Source of the DNA: Anaeromyxobacter paludicola
GTDB taxonomy: Bacteria > Myxococcota > Myxococcia > Myxococcales > Anaeromyxobacteraceae
Assembly: GCF_023169965.1 (NCBI RefSeq)
Contig: NZ_AP025592.1
Span: 2,170,001 to 2,234,000 of the forward strand
Length of the DNA: 64,000 bases
Reading direction: 5' to 3'
In this document: positions 8,347 through 16,834 of the stretch, piece by piece
How the letters are laid out: each line of letters starts with the position of its first letter
Numbering within the stretch: the first letter of the stretch is position 1
Notes under the pieces: generated by a model
Database searches by the model: none
What the model saw: the letters and a program-made list of their open reading frames with translations, nothing else
What the model was told of the DNA's origin: nothing
Translations under genes and position numbers: made by a program

Positions 8347-10752
8347 TCAGCGCGCGCGGTCGAGCGCCGCCAGCAGGAGCTCGATGTCGGGCGGCTTGGG
8401 GAGGTGCGCCTCGAACCCGGCCTCGCGCGCCCGCGCGCGATCCTCGGGTTGCGCGTAGCCGCTCAGCGCGATGAGGCGCGCGCTCCCGAGCGCCTCGTCG
8501 GCGCGGAGGGCGCGCGCGACCTCGTAGCCGTCCATGTCCGGCAGCCCGATGTCGCACAGCACCACGTCCGGGCGCAGCGCGCGGGCGAGCTCGAGCGCGG
8601 AGCGGCCGTCCCGCGCCACGCGCACCCGGTGCCCCTCGAGCGCCAGGATCTCGGCGAGGCTCTGGCCGGCGTCCACGTTGTCCTCGACGAGGAGGATGTC
8701 GCGGGACCGGGGCGCGACGGCCGGGCCCGGGGCGGCCGCGGCGGCGGGCGCGGCGGGCGCGAGCGGCAGGCGGAACGCGAGCTCCGAGCCGAGCCCGAGC
8801 CCCTCGCTGCGCGCCGCGACCGAGCCGCCGTGCAGCTCCACCAGCCCCTTCACCAGGGCGAGCCCGAGGCCGAGGCCGCCCGCGGTCCGCGCCAGCGGCT
8901 GCTCGGCCTGGGCGAACGGCTCGAAGAGGCGCGCCAGCGTGGCGGGCGACATCCCCACGCCGGTGTCGCGGACGCGCAGCTCCACCTCCCGGCCGTCGGC
9001 GCGGAGCGCGACCACCACCCGGCCGCCGCCGGGGGTGAACTTGAGCGCGTTCTGCAGGAGGTTCCCGAGGACCTGGCCGATCCGGGTGGCGTCGGCGTCC
9101 ACCCAGGCCGGGCCGTTCGTCTCCTCCTCGACCGAGAGCCCGACGCCGCCCTGCTCGAACATCGACCGCAGGTCGTCGGCGGTTCGCCGCACCACGTCGC
9201 GGAGGTCCACCCGGGCGCGCTGGAGGGCCACCTTGCCGTGCGCGATCCGCGTCACGTCGAGCAGGTCGTCCACCAGCCGGGAGAGGTGCTCGGTCTGGCG
9301 CCGGATGACCTCCTGGGCGCGCGCCGCCTGCTCCGAGCCGGCCGCGGCCCGCTCCAGGAGGTAGATGCTGTTCCGGATGGGCGCGAGGGGGTTGCGCAGC
9401 TCGTGCGACAGCATCGCCAGGAAGCCGGTCTTGACCCGGTCCGCCTCCCGGAGCTCCTCCTCCGCCCGCTTGCGCGCGGTGATGTCGTCGAACAGCACCG
9501 CCACCCGGCGCTGCTCGGGGCTGCCGATGCGGAAGGCCGAGACCTCGTAGTAGCGGCCGAGCGCCTGCGCCGGGAGCTCGAAGCGGGCCGCCTCGCCGGT
9601 GCGGGCGACGTCCCCGTAGATCCGGAACCAGTGCTCCTCGTGCGCCGGCACCAGCTCGCGGATGCAGCGGCCGGTCGCGCCGGAGAGGCCGGTGTGCCGC
9701 TCGAAGGAGCGGTTCACCTCGAGGAAGCGGTAGTCCGCGGGCCGCTCGCCCTCGAAGAGCACCTCGATGATGCAGAACCCCTCGTCGATCGAGTCGAAGA
9801 GGGAGCGGTACTTGGCCTCCGACTCCCGGAGGGCCTGCTCCGCCCGGGCCCGCGCCACCGAGGACCAGGTCCGCTCCGCGGTCTCCTCGAGGAGGGCGAG
9901 GTCCTCGGCCGTCCAGCGGCGCGGCACGTCCTGGTGGACGACGAGGAGCGCGACGGGCCGGCCTTCCTTGAACAGCGACAGGAGGGCGTAGGCGCCGATG
10001 CCGAGCGCCGCCGTGGCCGCCCGCTCGTCCGGGCGCAGCCGCGCGTCGCTCCCGACGTCGTGGATGACGAGCGTGCGGCCGGCGCGGAACTCCCCCATGA
10101 CGAGCGGGCCGTAGCTGTCGAGGTGGTAGCGGCCGACGGTGCTCGCGGCGCCGGGCACCCGGTACTCGGAGCGGACGATCCCGTACGCGCCGTCGGGCGT
10201 CACCTCGCCGTAGTGCACGCGCGTGGCGCCGAGGTGCTGCCCGAGGACCCGCGCCGCCTCCCCCTGGATCTCGTCCGGATCGGCGAGCGGCCGCAGGGTG
10301 TCGGCGAGCAGCAGGCGGAAGCCGTCGCGGGCGGCGGAGACCCGGAGCTGCTCCAGGAAGAGCTCTCGCTCGCGGAGGTCGCTGCTCGAAGGCGCGGGCC
10401 CGCCCACCTCCCGGAGCGTGACGAGCCAGCCGGTCCCGTCCGGCAGCGGGATGGGATCGACGGCCCCCTCCCACCAGCTCTCGTGACCGCCGGCCCGGCG
10501 CGGATGGCGCGGGATCGCCGCCCGGCGGCCCGCCTGCGCCCGCGCCCAGGCCGCCTCGACCTCGGGCAATCCGGGGAAGCGGCCGGTCACCGCGCGAGGC
10601 GGCTCGACCGGCGCGGTCTCGCCGTACGCCAGCCAGGCGGCGTTCGCGTCGCGGGCGGCGCCGTCCGGCCCGACGACGCAGCGCGCGACGCCGGGCTCGC
10701 CGAGCAGGAGCGCGAGGAAGGAGGTGGTGCCGGGCTCGGTGGTGACGTTCAA
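8347..10752 (-). CDS. PAS-GAF hybrid histidine kinase with receiver domain
   Basis: An 801-residue soluble hybrid kinase convergent with the preceding kinase (17 bp between stops). An N-terminal PAS-like region (about 10-125) is followed by a GAF domain (about 140-300, VHYGEVTPDGAYGIVRSEYR ... VIHDVGSD) of the type found next to PAS in phytochrome-like sensors. A second PAS is at 310-435. The H-box AMLSHELRNPLAPIRNSIYL is near residue 449, the ATPase domain at 555-660 with GGLGLGLALVKGL, and the receiver at 680-800 with acceptor Asp in VVLCDIGLPDMDGYEV. The apparent start is TTG at 10752 with GAGG upstream. No membrane segment is present. The signal is unknown. Confidence 0.85.
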   Translation of the reverse strand: MNVTTEPGTTSFLALLLGEPGVARCVVGPDGAARDANAAWLAYGETAPVEPPRAVTGRFPGLPEVEAAWARAQAGRRAAIPRHPRRAGGHESWWEGAVDPIPLPDGTGWLVTLREVGGPAPSSSDLRERELFLEQLRVSAARDGFRLLLADTLRPLADPDEIQGEAARVLGQHLGATRVHYGEVTPDGAYGIVRSEYRVPGAASTVGRYHLDSYGPLVMGEFRAGRTLVIHDVGSDARLRPDERAATAALGIGAYALLSLFKEGRPVALLVVHQDVPRRWTAEDLALLEETAERTWSSVARARAEQALRESEAKYRSLFDSIDEGFCIIEVLFEGERPADYRFLEVNRSFERHTGLSGATGRCIRELVPAHEEHWFRIYGDVARTGEAARFELPAQALGRYYEVSAFRIGSPEQRRVAVLFDDITARKRAEEELREADRVKTGFLAMLSHELRNPLAPIRNSIYLLERAAAGSEQAARAQEVIRRQTEHLSRLVDDLLDVTRIAHGKVALQRARVDLRDVVRRTADDLRSMFEQGGVGLSVEEETNGPAWVDADATRIGQVLGNLLQNALKFTPGGGRVVVALRADGREVELRVRDTGVGMSPATLARLFEPFAQAEQPLARTAGGLGLGLALVKGLVELHGGSVAARSEGLGLGSELAFRLPLAPAAPAAAAAPGPAVAPRSRDILLVEDNVDAGQSLAEILALEGHRVRVARDGRSALELARALRPDVVLCDIGLPDMDGYEVARALRADEALGSARLIALSGYAQPEDRARAREAGFEAHLPKPPDIELLLAALDRAR

Positions 10753-10918
10753 GGATGGGCCTCGCGGTGGCTCCCAGCCATTCTAGCTTCGAATCATAGG
10801 GGCCGCCGGGCCAGCGAGGCTCCCGCCAGCCGTCCGCGTCGGCTCGGAGCGCGGCGCGGGCGCGGGGCAGCCGCCGGGCGCGGGAGGTTCCGCCGCGATG
10901 TGCGCATCCGCCTGCATT

Positions 10919-10957
10919 CGCGCACCCGGGCGCACCTTGCGCACCCATGTCGCGCAT
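10919..10957. repeat. Cluster of GCGCAC/T repeats in a divergent promoter region
   Basis: Between the TTG of the leftward kinase (10752) and the ATG of the lipoprotein (11015) the sequence carries GCGCAC at 10920, 10930 and 10939, plus GCGCAT at 10952 and a further GCGCAT at 10902. Spacings are 10, 9 and 13 bases, close to one helical turn. The rest of this 262-base gap shows nothing else I can name. It may be a binding array for a regulator of the lipoprotein gene, or simple GC-rich noise. Confidence 0.35.
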
Positions 10958-11014
10958 GTCACGCTGCGTGCTGGGACGGTCACCGTCCGCTCCAGCCCCC
11001 CGAGAGGAAGCCTC

Positions 11015-12979
11015 ATGACCCCTGCCGTCCATGCCCGTCGCTTCGGAGCGGCCGTCGCGGCGTTCGTCGCGGTCGCGCTCCTCCTCCCGGCCTGCGGCGG
11101 CGGAGGCGGCGGCGGCGGCGGGAGCGGCGGCGGCAGCGACTGGTACTACCACTGGAGCTGCAACGGCGACTCGGAGTGCCTGTCCACCAACCCGACCGGC
11201 CAGGCCTCGGGCACGTCGGGCCCGATCTCCGGCGGTCAGATCGGCTGCAACGAGCTCATGACCTTCGGCCAGCACTTCTGGAACATCCCTCCGGCGGCCC
11301 AGTCCTGCGACCAGTCGCCCTCGGGAGGCGCCACCCCGCGCACCCTCCGCTCGATCGCGATCTCGCCGGCGACGACCTCCGTCCCGAAGGGCGCCTCGAC
11401 GTCCTTCACCGCCACCGGGACGTACACCGACGGCAGCACCGGGGACGTGACCGGGTCGGCCACCTGGTCCACCTCGAGCGCGGTGGCGCACATGATGGGG
11501 GCCCAGGCCATCGGCGACGCGGTGGGCACGACGACGGTCACCGCGACCATCGGGACGATCTCCGGCAGCGCCACGCTGACGGTGACCGCGGCCGCCCTGA
11601 GCGCGATCGTCGTCACCCCGGCGAGCGCGAAGCTCCCGGTCGGCGCCCGGCTGCAGCTCACGGCGACGGGGCAGTACTCCGACGGCTCGACGCAGGATCT
11701 CACGGCCTCGGTGACCTGGTCCTCGAGCGCCACGGGCGTCGGCACCGTCGGCGCGGGCGGGCTCCTGACCGGGGTCGCGGTAGGGCGCGCGACCGCCACC
11801 GCGACGCTGGGCGCGCTGTCGGGGAGCGCCGCGGTCTCGGTCCAGACGCTCCGCTCGATCACGGTCGGCCCGGTCAACCCGATCCTGCCGGTGGGGCAGA
11901 CCCTGCAGCTCACCGCCACCGCCATCTACTCCGACGGCACCAGCGGCGACGTCAGCGCCTTCGTGACCTGGACGTCGTCCCCGGCCGGCGTCGCCAGCGT
12001 GGCGGCCGGCGGCCTCGCGACCGCGGTCGCGGTGGGGACCACGACCGTCACCGCCACGATGGGCGCCGTCTCCGGCGGCACGACGCTGGCGGTCGCCCCG
12101 CCACAGGTGGCCTGGACGGTCCGCGCCTCGGGCGCGGGGCTGAAGCCGCTCTACGGCGTGGCCGCCTCCTCCTCGCAGTACGTGGCCGTCGGCGACGGCG
12201 TCATCGAGACCTCGGGCGACGGCGTGACCTGGACGAGCCAGCCGGCGGGGGCCGCCTACACGCTCTTCGGGGTCGCCTTCGGCGGCGGCCGGTTCGTCGC
12301 GGTCGGCAAGGACGGCAGCGGCAACCCGACGGCCCTCCGCTCGACCGACGGGGTGAGCTGGACCGCGGCGACGCTGACCCCCACCATGCAGCTCAACGGG
12401 ATCGCCTGGAGCGGCAGCCAGTTCGTCGCCGGCGGCTACCTCTACTCCGCCGCCACCCCCACGCAGACGCTCGGCGACGTGCTCCTCACCTCGACCGACG
12501 GGAGCGCCTGGACCTCCCACGCCGTGTCGCCCGCGGGGGTCCCCACCGGCTTCGGCGCCAGCCCCACGACGACGGTGGTGGTCGGCGACGGCGGGAGCAT
12601 CCTGACCTCGTCCGACCTCTCCACCTGGACCACGCGCAGCTCCGGCACCTCGATCCCGCTCTTCGGCGTCGCCTGGAGCGGCTCGCGGTTCATCGCGGTG
12701 GGCGGCGCGGCGACCGTCCTGACCTCGACCGACGGGACGAGCTGGACCACCGGGAGCTCCGGCACCTTCACCTGGTTCCACGGGATCTCCTGCGCGTCGG
12801 CCGAGTGCGTCGCGGTCGGGATGAACGGCGTGATCGTCTACTCGGCCGACGGCCTGGCCTGGGAGAGCGCCACCTCCGGCACGTCCCTCGATCTGAACGC
12901 GGTGGCGGCCAAGGGCGCGCAGTTCGTCGCGGTCGGCGGGAACAGCGGCACCAGCGGGGTGATCCTGTCGGCTCCGTGA
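11015..12979 (+). CDS. Surface lipoprotein with three Big2 domains and a C-terminal propeller-like repeat region
   Basis: A 654-residue secreted lipoprotein. The N-terminus MTPAVHARRFGAAVAAFVAV ends in the lipobox LLPAC, followed by a poly-Gly tether and a Cys-containing stretch with several C residues up to about residue 95. Three bacterial Ig-like (Big2) domains follow, each opening with (R)SI-x-x-x-P and containing L-x-x-T/A-T-G-x-Y-x-D-G (about 110-190, 195-275 and 280-360). From about 365 to the end there are six or seven repeats built on GVAWSGSRFIAVGGAA and TSTDGTSWTT, like BNR/Kelch-type blades, which suggests a beta-propeller. GAGAGGAAG precedes the ATG. The design suggests adhesion or ligand binding at the cell surface; no enzymatic residues are seen. 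Confidence 0.8.
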   Translation: MTPAVHARRFGAAVAAFVAVALLLPACGGGGGGGGGSGGGSDWYYHWSCNGDSECLSTNPTGQASGTSGPISGGQIGCNELMTFGQHFWNIPPAAQSCDQSPSGGATPRTLRSIAISPATTSVPKGASTSFTATGTYTDGSTGDVTGSATWSTSSAVAHMMGAQAIGDAVGTTTVTATIGTISGSATLTVTAAALSAIVVTPASAKLPVGARLQLTATGQYSDGSTQDLTASVTWSSSATGVGTVGAGGLLTGVAVGRATATATLGALSGSAAVSVQTLRSITVGPVNPILPVGQTLQLTATAIYSDGTSGDVSAFVTWTSSPAGVASVAAGGLATAVAVGTTTVTATMGAVSGGTTLAVAPPQVAWTVRASGAGLKPLYGVAASSSQYVAVGDGVIETSGDGVTWTSQPAGAAYTLFGVAFGGGRFVAVGKDGSGNPTALRSTDGVSWTAATLTPTMQLNGIAWSGSQFVAGGYLYSAATPTQTLGDVLLTSTDGSAWTSHAVSPAGVPTGFGASPTTTVVVGDGGSILTSSDLSTWTTRSSGTSIPLFGVAWSGSRFIAVGGAATVLTSTDGTSWTTGSSGTFTWFHGISCASAECVAVGMNGVIVYSADGLAWESATSGTSLDLNAVAAKGAQFVAVGGNSGTSGVILSAP

Positions 12980-12983
12980 GGTC

Positions 12984-13050
12984 GTTCAGCTTTCCTTCAC
13001 GGCCCATGCACGAACCGGACGTTTCCGACGCTTGGCGGGGCGCGTAGGTT
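12984..13050 (+). promoter_or_regulatory. Composite promoter-like block A before the alcohol dehydrogenase
   Basis: TTTCCTTCACGGCCCAT at 12991-13007 is followed after exactly 14 bases by TTTCCG (13022-13027), then 17 bases, then TAGGTT (13045-13050). The same arrangement occurs at 15367-15434 and 35417-35483. The -10-like hexamer ends only 7 bases before the ATG at 13058, so transcription would begin at or next to the start codon. Promoter identity is inferred from the three-way match. Confidence 0.55.
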
Positions 13051-13057
13051 CCGCCGC

Positions 13058-14113
13058 ATGCCCAACGCCAAGGCCTACGCCGTCGCCAGCCCGACCTCGC
13101 CGTTCACCCGCACCACCATCCCGCGCCGGGACCCGACCCCGACCGACGTCCAGATCGAGATCCTGTTCTGCGGGATCTGCCACTCCGACCTCCACCAGGC
13201 GCGCAACGAGTGGAGCGCGATGCCGACCGTCTACCCGTGCGTGCCCGGCCACGAGATCGTCGGCCGCGTCACGAAGGTCGGCGCGGCCGTCACGAGGTTC
13301 CGCGCCGGCGACGTGGTCGGCGTGGGCTGCCTCGTGGACTCGGACGGCACCTGCCCGTCCTGCCGGGAGCAGCACGAGCAGTTCTGCCCGAGCGCCGTCT
13401 ACACCTACAACTCGCCGGACCGGCACACCGGGAAGGTGACCTACGGCGGCTACTCGGACAGCGTCGTCGTGGACGAGCGGTTCGTGCTGCGCGTCCCCGC
13501 GAACCTCGACCTCGCCGGCGCCGCGCCGCTCCTGTGCGCGGGCATCACCACCTGGTCGCCGCTGCGGCGCCAGGGCGTCACCAAGGGCAAGAAGGTCGGC
13601 ATCGTCGGGCTGGGCGGCCTCGGCCACATGGGCGTGAAGCTCGCCCGCGCCCTCGGCGCGCACGTGGCCGTCTTCACCACGAGCCCCGGCAAGACCGAGG
13701 ACGCGCTCCGGCTCGGCGCGCACGAGGTGGTCGTCTCCAGGGACGCGGACGCGATGGCGAAGCAGGCCGGCACGTTCGACATGATCCTCGACACCGTCTC
13801 GGCGGTGCACGACCTCCACCCGTACCTGCACGCGCTCAAGCGCGAGGGGAACCTCACGGTCGTCGGCGCCCCCGACCAGCCGCACGCGGTCTCGGCGTTC
13901 GGGCTCATCTTCGGGAACAAGAGCCTCTCCGGCTCGCTCATCGGCGGGATCCGCCAGACACAGGAGATGCTCGACTTCTGCGGCGAGCACGGCATCACCT
14001 CGGACGTCGAGGTGATCCCGATCCAGAAGGTGAACGAGGCCTACGAGCGTCTGCTCAGGTCGGACGTGAAGTACCGCTTCTCGATCGACATGGCCTCCCT
14101 CAAGGACGAGTAG
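13058..14113 (+). CDS. Zinc-dependent NAD(P) alcohol dehydrogenase, YahK/CAD type
   Basis: A 351-residue medium-chain dehydrogenase that oxidises alcohols or, more likely, reduces aldehydes with NADPH. The catalytic zinc site is visible: CGICHSDLHQARNEW (Cys near 39), PGHEIVGRV (His-Glu) and a later Cys in the nucleotide-domain hinge at LLCAGITTWSPL. The structural zinc loop contains C-x8-C-x2-C-x7-C, in DSDGTCPSCREQHEQFCP. The cofactor fold carries GLGGLGHMGVKLARALGA and then FTTSPGK, whose Ser and Lys after the second strand favour NADP(H). The pattern matches E. coli YahK and plant cinnamyl alcohol dehydrogenases. It stands alone, preceded by promoter-like block A with almost no leader. 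Substrate is unknown; broad aldehyde reduction is typical. Confidence 0.88.
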   Translation: MPNAKAYAVASPTSPFTRTTIPRRDPTPTDVQIEILFCGICHSDLHQARNEWSAMPTVYPCVPGHEIVGRVTKVGAAVTRFRAGDVVGVGCLVDSDGTCPSCREQHEQFCPSAVYTYNSPDRHTGKVTYGGYSDSVVVDERFVLRVPANLDLAGAAPLLCAGITTWSPLRRQGVTKGKKVGIVGLGGLGHMGVKLARALGAHVAVFTTSPGKTEDALRLGAHEVVVSRDADAMAKQAGTFDMILDTVSAVHDLHPYLHALKREGNLTVVGAPDQPHAVSAFGLIFGNKSLSGSLIGGIRQTQEMLDFCGEHGITSDVEVIPIQKVNEAYERLLRSDVKYRFSIDMASLKDE

Positions 14114-14155
14114 CGCCGTTCGGCGGGCGCGGCCTCGACCCCAGGTGGATCTTCC

Positions 14156-14183
14156 GGAGCCGGCCTCGCGAGGGGCCGGCTCC
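14156..14183. terminator. Hairpin between convergent genes
   Basis: GGAGCCGGCC at 14156-14165 pairs perfectly with GGCCGGCTCC at 14174-14183 across an 8-base loop, between the stop of the dehydrogenase and the stop of the DUF362 gene. There is no T-run, so it may be a bidirectional pause or transcript-end structure. Confidence 0.5.
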
Positions 14184-14222
14184 GTCGCGTCCGCCGCCGG
14201 GCTCGGGAGCCGCCCCGGCCGC

Positions 14223-15254
14223 TCAGAGCGTGACCAGCCGGTACTGGCCGCTGCCCATCCCCAGGGCCTTCATGTACGTCAGCTGGTGCAGGCCCTGCCG
14301 CGTCTCGATCCGCTCGCGCAGGTCGTGGAGCTCGGCCTCGGGGAGCCGGTAGACCAGGTCGATGGAGGCCTGCTCCACCGCGAGGAGGTCGGTCGAGGCC
14401 AGGATGCCCAGGTTCCGCGCCTTCACTGGCGCCGCCGACGTGCCGGCGCAGTCGCAGTCCACCGACATGTTCCGGAGCACGTTCACGAACACGATCCGCG
14501 GCGCGAAGTGATCGACCACCGCCTTGGCCGCCTCGACCATGTTCTCCTGGAACGGCTCACCCTTGAGCCAGGCGGCGTAGTTCACGTCGTCCGGGGCGGC
14601 GTGGATCGCCTTCTTGCCGATCGGCCCGTCGGCGCACCCGATGGCGATGTTCTTCAAGGAGCCGCCGTAGCCGCCCATGGCGTGCCCCTTGAAGTGCGTG
14701 AGCACCACCAGCGCGTCGTAGTCGAGCAGGTGCTTGCCGACCGACGTCTGCGTGAACCGCCGGCCGCCCTTCACGGGCAGCGTCGTGGCGCCGTCCTCGT
14801 CCAGGATGTCCACCCGGCAGAAGTTCCAGCCGTTGATCGCGAGCGTCTCGCGGTGCTCCGCGGTCGTCGCGCGCTTGCCCTTGTAGAGGGTGTTGGTCTC
14901 GACGAGGCAGCTCCCCGGGATCCGCCGTTGCAGCGCCTGGACCATGTCGCGCGGGAGGATGTTGGGGCCGTTCGGCTCGCCGGTGTGCACCTTGATGGCG
15001 ACCCTGCCGTCGATGGCCCGGCCGACGCGGGAGTAGATCGCGACGAGCGCCTGGGGGCTGAGCTCCTGCGTGAAGAAGACCTCCGGCGGGCCGGGCTCGG
15101 CCCTGGCGCCCGAGGACCCCGCCGACGCGAGCGACGCGCTCGCGCCCGCGCAGCCGCCGAGGACGACCCCGCCGAACGCGGCGGCGCTCCCCGTGATGAA
15201 GCCGCGACGGCTGAGCCCGCCGCGGCGTGATCCTCGTCCCTGCTCGTTGCTCAT
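14223..15254 (-). CDS. Tat-exported DUF362 protein
   Basis: A 343-residue protein of the DUF362 family. The N-terminus carries a twin-arginine signal, GLSRRGFITGSAAAFGGVVL, followed by a GGC that could be a lipobox, so it may be a folded, lipid-anchored periplasmic protein. The body shows VAIKVHTGEPNGPNILPRDM near residue 85, VLTHFKGHAMGGYGGSLKNI near 185 and FVNVLRNMSVDCDCAG near 260, all conserved in the family. DUF362 members are often annotated as iron-sulfur proteins, but this one has only scattered cysteines (DCDCAG) and no ferredoxin motif. The Tat signal implies a cofactor loaded before export. Function is not established. It points away from the ResB gene, with a 233-base gap that contains promoter-like block B. 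Confidence 0.8.
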   Translation of the reverse strand: MSNEQGRGSRRGGLSRRGFITGSAAAFGGVVLGGCAGASASLASAGSSGARAEPGPPEVFFTQELSPQALVAIYSRVGRAIDGRVAIKVHTGEPNGPNILPRDMVQALQRRIPGSCLVETNTLYKGKRATTAEHRETLAINGWNFCRVDILDEDGATTLPVKGGRRFTQTSVGKHLLDYDALVVLTHFKGHAMGGYGGSLKNIAIGCADGPIGKKAIHAAPDDVNYAAWLKGEPFQENMVEAAKAVVDHFAPRIVFVNVLRNMSVDCDCAGTSAAPVKARNLGILASTDLLAVEQASIDLVYRLPEAELHDLRERIETRQGLHQLTYMKALGMGSGQYRLVTL

Positions 15255-15366
15255 CGTGTCCCTCTCCGGGGGAGCGCGTCCCCCTCCGGCCTGGAGCCTC
15301 CCGCGCCCGGGCCCACTGACGCGCGGGAGCGTACACCCGGGCTCGCGGTCGGCGGCGCTTCTCGTG

Positions 15367-15434
15367 GTGAAGGTTTCCTACATGGCCCATCCGCCTTCCG
15401 GGCCCTTCGCGCACGCCTGCCGGGCGCGTACGTT
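15367..15434 (+). promoter_or_regulatory. Composite promoter-like block B before ResB-CcsA
   Basis: TTTCCTACATGGCCCAT at 15374-15390, preceded by GTGAAGG, is followed after 14 bases by CTTCGC (15405-15410), 18 bases and TACGTT (15429-15434). It lies 53 bases before the ResB start and matches blocks A and C in content and spacing. The remaining sequence of this gap shows nothing else clear. Confidence 0.5.
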
Positions 15435-15487
15435 GGCGGACCGGCGCTCGCGGCCGCGCCCCGCGAGGGTCCTGCTAGGATGGCGCC

Positions 15488-16834
15488 GTGCGCCTCGTCC
15501 GGCTCCTGCTGTCACGGCGGCTCGTCGTCTCGCTGATGGCGATCCTGACCGCGCTCCTCGCGCTCGCGGCCGCGTCGGCGGGAGGCGGCTGGGAGCGCCT
15601 CGTGACGCTCGCTCCCGGCGCCGCGCAGGGACCGCTGGCGCGGCTCGAGGCGCCCCGGCTCGTGGCGAGCCCCGCGTTCCTGGCGCTCCCCGCGCTGCTC
15701 GCGCTCTCGCTCCTCGCCTCGCTCTGGACCCGGCTCGCGGCGCACCTGCGCCGGCGCAGGGCCGGTCCGCCGCCGCTCGAGCGGCACGTGGCGCGGTGGT
15801 CGGAGGAGCTCCCCGTCCCCGCCGACGAGGCCGTCCGGCGGATCGGCCGCGGGCTGCGGATGGCCGGGGTGGCGCTGCGCCCCCTCCGCGCGCCGGAGGC
15901 CTCGGGGAGCCGGGCCGGGCTCGGGTTCTGGGGATCCACGCTCTTCCACCTCGGGCTCCTGGTGGCCCTCGCCGGCACCTGCGCCAGCGCCCTGGGGCGC
16001 TTCCGGGGCGAGCTGGTGCTGGCCGAGCGGATCCCGGTGGAGGTCCGGCCTGCGGCCCTCGCCGCCGCCTCGCGACCGGAGACGGCCTGCGGGCTCGACG
16101 GCGTGCGGCTGGCGGTGAGCGACGTCTCCGCGAGCTACGCCGAGCTGCAGCGGCTCACCGACGTCTCGGCCGTGCTCGAGATCCTCCCGGCGGGCGCCCC
16201 AGGGCGCCGCGAGTTCCTCAGCGTGAACGTCCCGGTCCGGGTCGGCGGCTGCCAGCTCATGGTCGAGCGCTACGGCTTCGCGCCCGAGGTGGAGGCCTGG
16301 GACGAGCTCGGCCGGCAGCGGCTGGACGGCGTCGCCAGCGTGCCGGCCCGGCCGCCGGGCGCCGAGAGCCAGGTCGCGCTCGACGGAAGCGGCGAGCTCC
16401 AGCTCCGCATGTACCCCGACTACGTCGAGCGGGCGGGCGCCCCGGGCTCGCGCTCCCGCGTCCCGCTGCGGCCGGTGCTGGGCTTCCGCTGGCTCGAGGG
16501 CGGGCGCGAGGTGGCCGCGGGGCTCGTGCCGCGCGGCGGGGCCACGGTGGTGAACGGGCGGCGGGTGGCCTTCCGCGACCTGCGCTACTGGCTGGGGCTG
16601 TCGCTCGTCCGCGACCCCGGGCTCGACGCCTTCGCCGCGGGCGGCGTCCTCTGCCTCGCCGGCCTGCTGCTGCGCTTCGCCTGGCCCCCGCAGGCCTGGA
16701 GGGTGCGCGTCGAGCCCGCGGCGGCGGGCAGCAGCCGCGTCGAGGTGGCGCTCTCGGCCCGCCACGACCCGGCGCTGCTCCAGGCCAGGCTGGAGCGGCT
16801 CAAGCGCGCCGCGCTCGACGGGAGGGGCGCGTGA
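15488..16834 (+). CDS. resB: ResB-like cytochrome c biogenesis protein
   Basis: A 448-residue membrane protein of the ResB/Ccs1 family, part of the system II machinery that brings heme across the membrane and attaches it to apocytochromes. It has N-terminal helices at about 12-32 and 58-78 and a third at about 150-175 (TLFHLGLLVALAGTCASALG). A large outer domain with GGCQLMVERYGFAPEV follows, and a final helix is at about 378-398 (AFAAGGVLCLAGLLLRFAWPP). GTG is the start. It overlaps the CcsA gene by 4 bases (GTGA), so the two are translationally coupled. It is one of two ResB-CcsA pairs in this locus; the other is at 26718-28758 on the opposite strand. Confidence 0.85.
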   Translation: MRLVRLLLSRRLVVSLMAILTALLALAAASAGGGWERLVTLAPGAAQGPLARLEAPRLVASPAFLALPALLALSLLASLWTRLAAHLRRRRAGPPPLERHVARWSEELPVPADEAVRRIGRGLRMAGVALRPLRAPEASGSRAGLGFWGSTLFHLGLLVALAGTCASALGRFRGELVLAERIPVEVRPAALAAASRPETACGLDGVRLAVSDVSASYAELQRLTDVSAVLEILPAGAPGRREFLSVNVPVRVGGCQLMVERYGFAPEVEAWDELGRQRLDGVASVPARPPGAESQVALDGSGELQLRMYPDYVERAGAPGSRSRVPLRPVLGFRWLEGGREVAAGLVPRGGATVVNGRRVAFRDLRYWLGLSLVRDPGLDAFAAGGVLCLAGLLLRFAWPPQAWRVRVEPAAAGSSRVEVALSARHDPALLQARLERLKRAALDGRGA

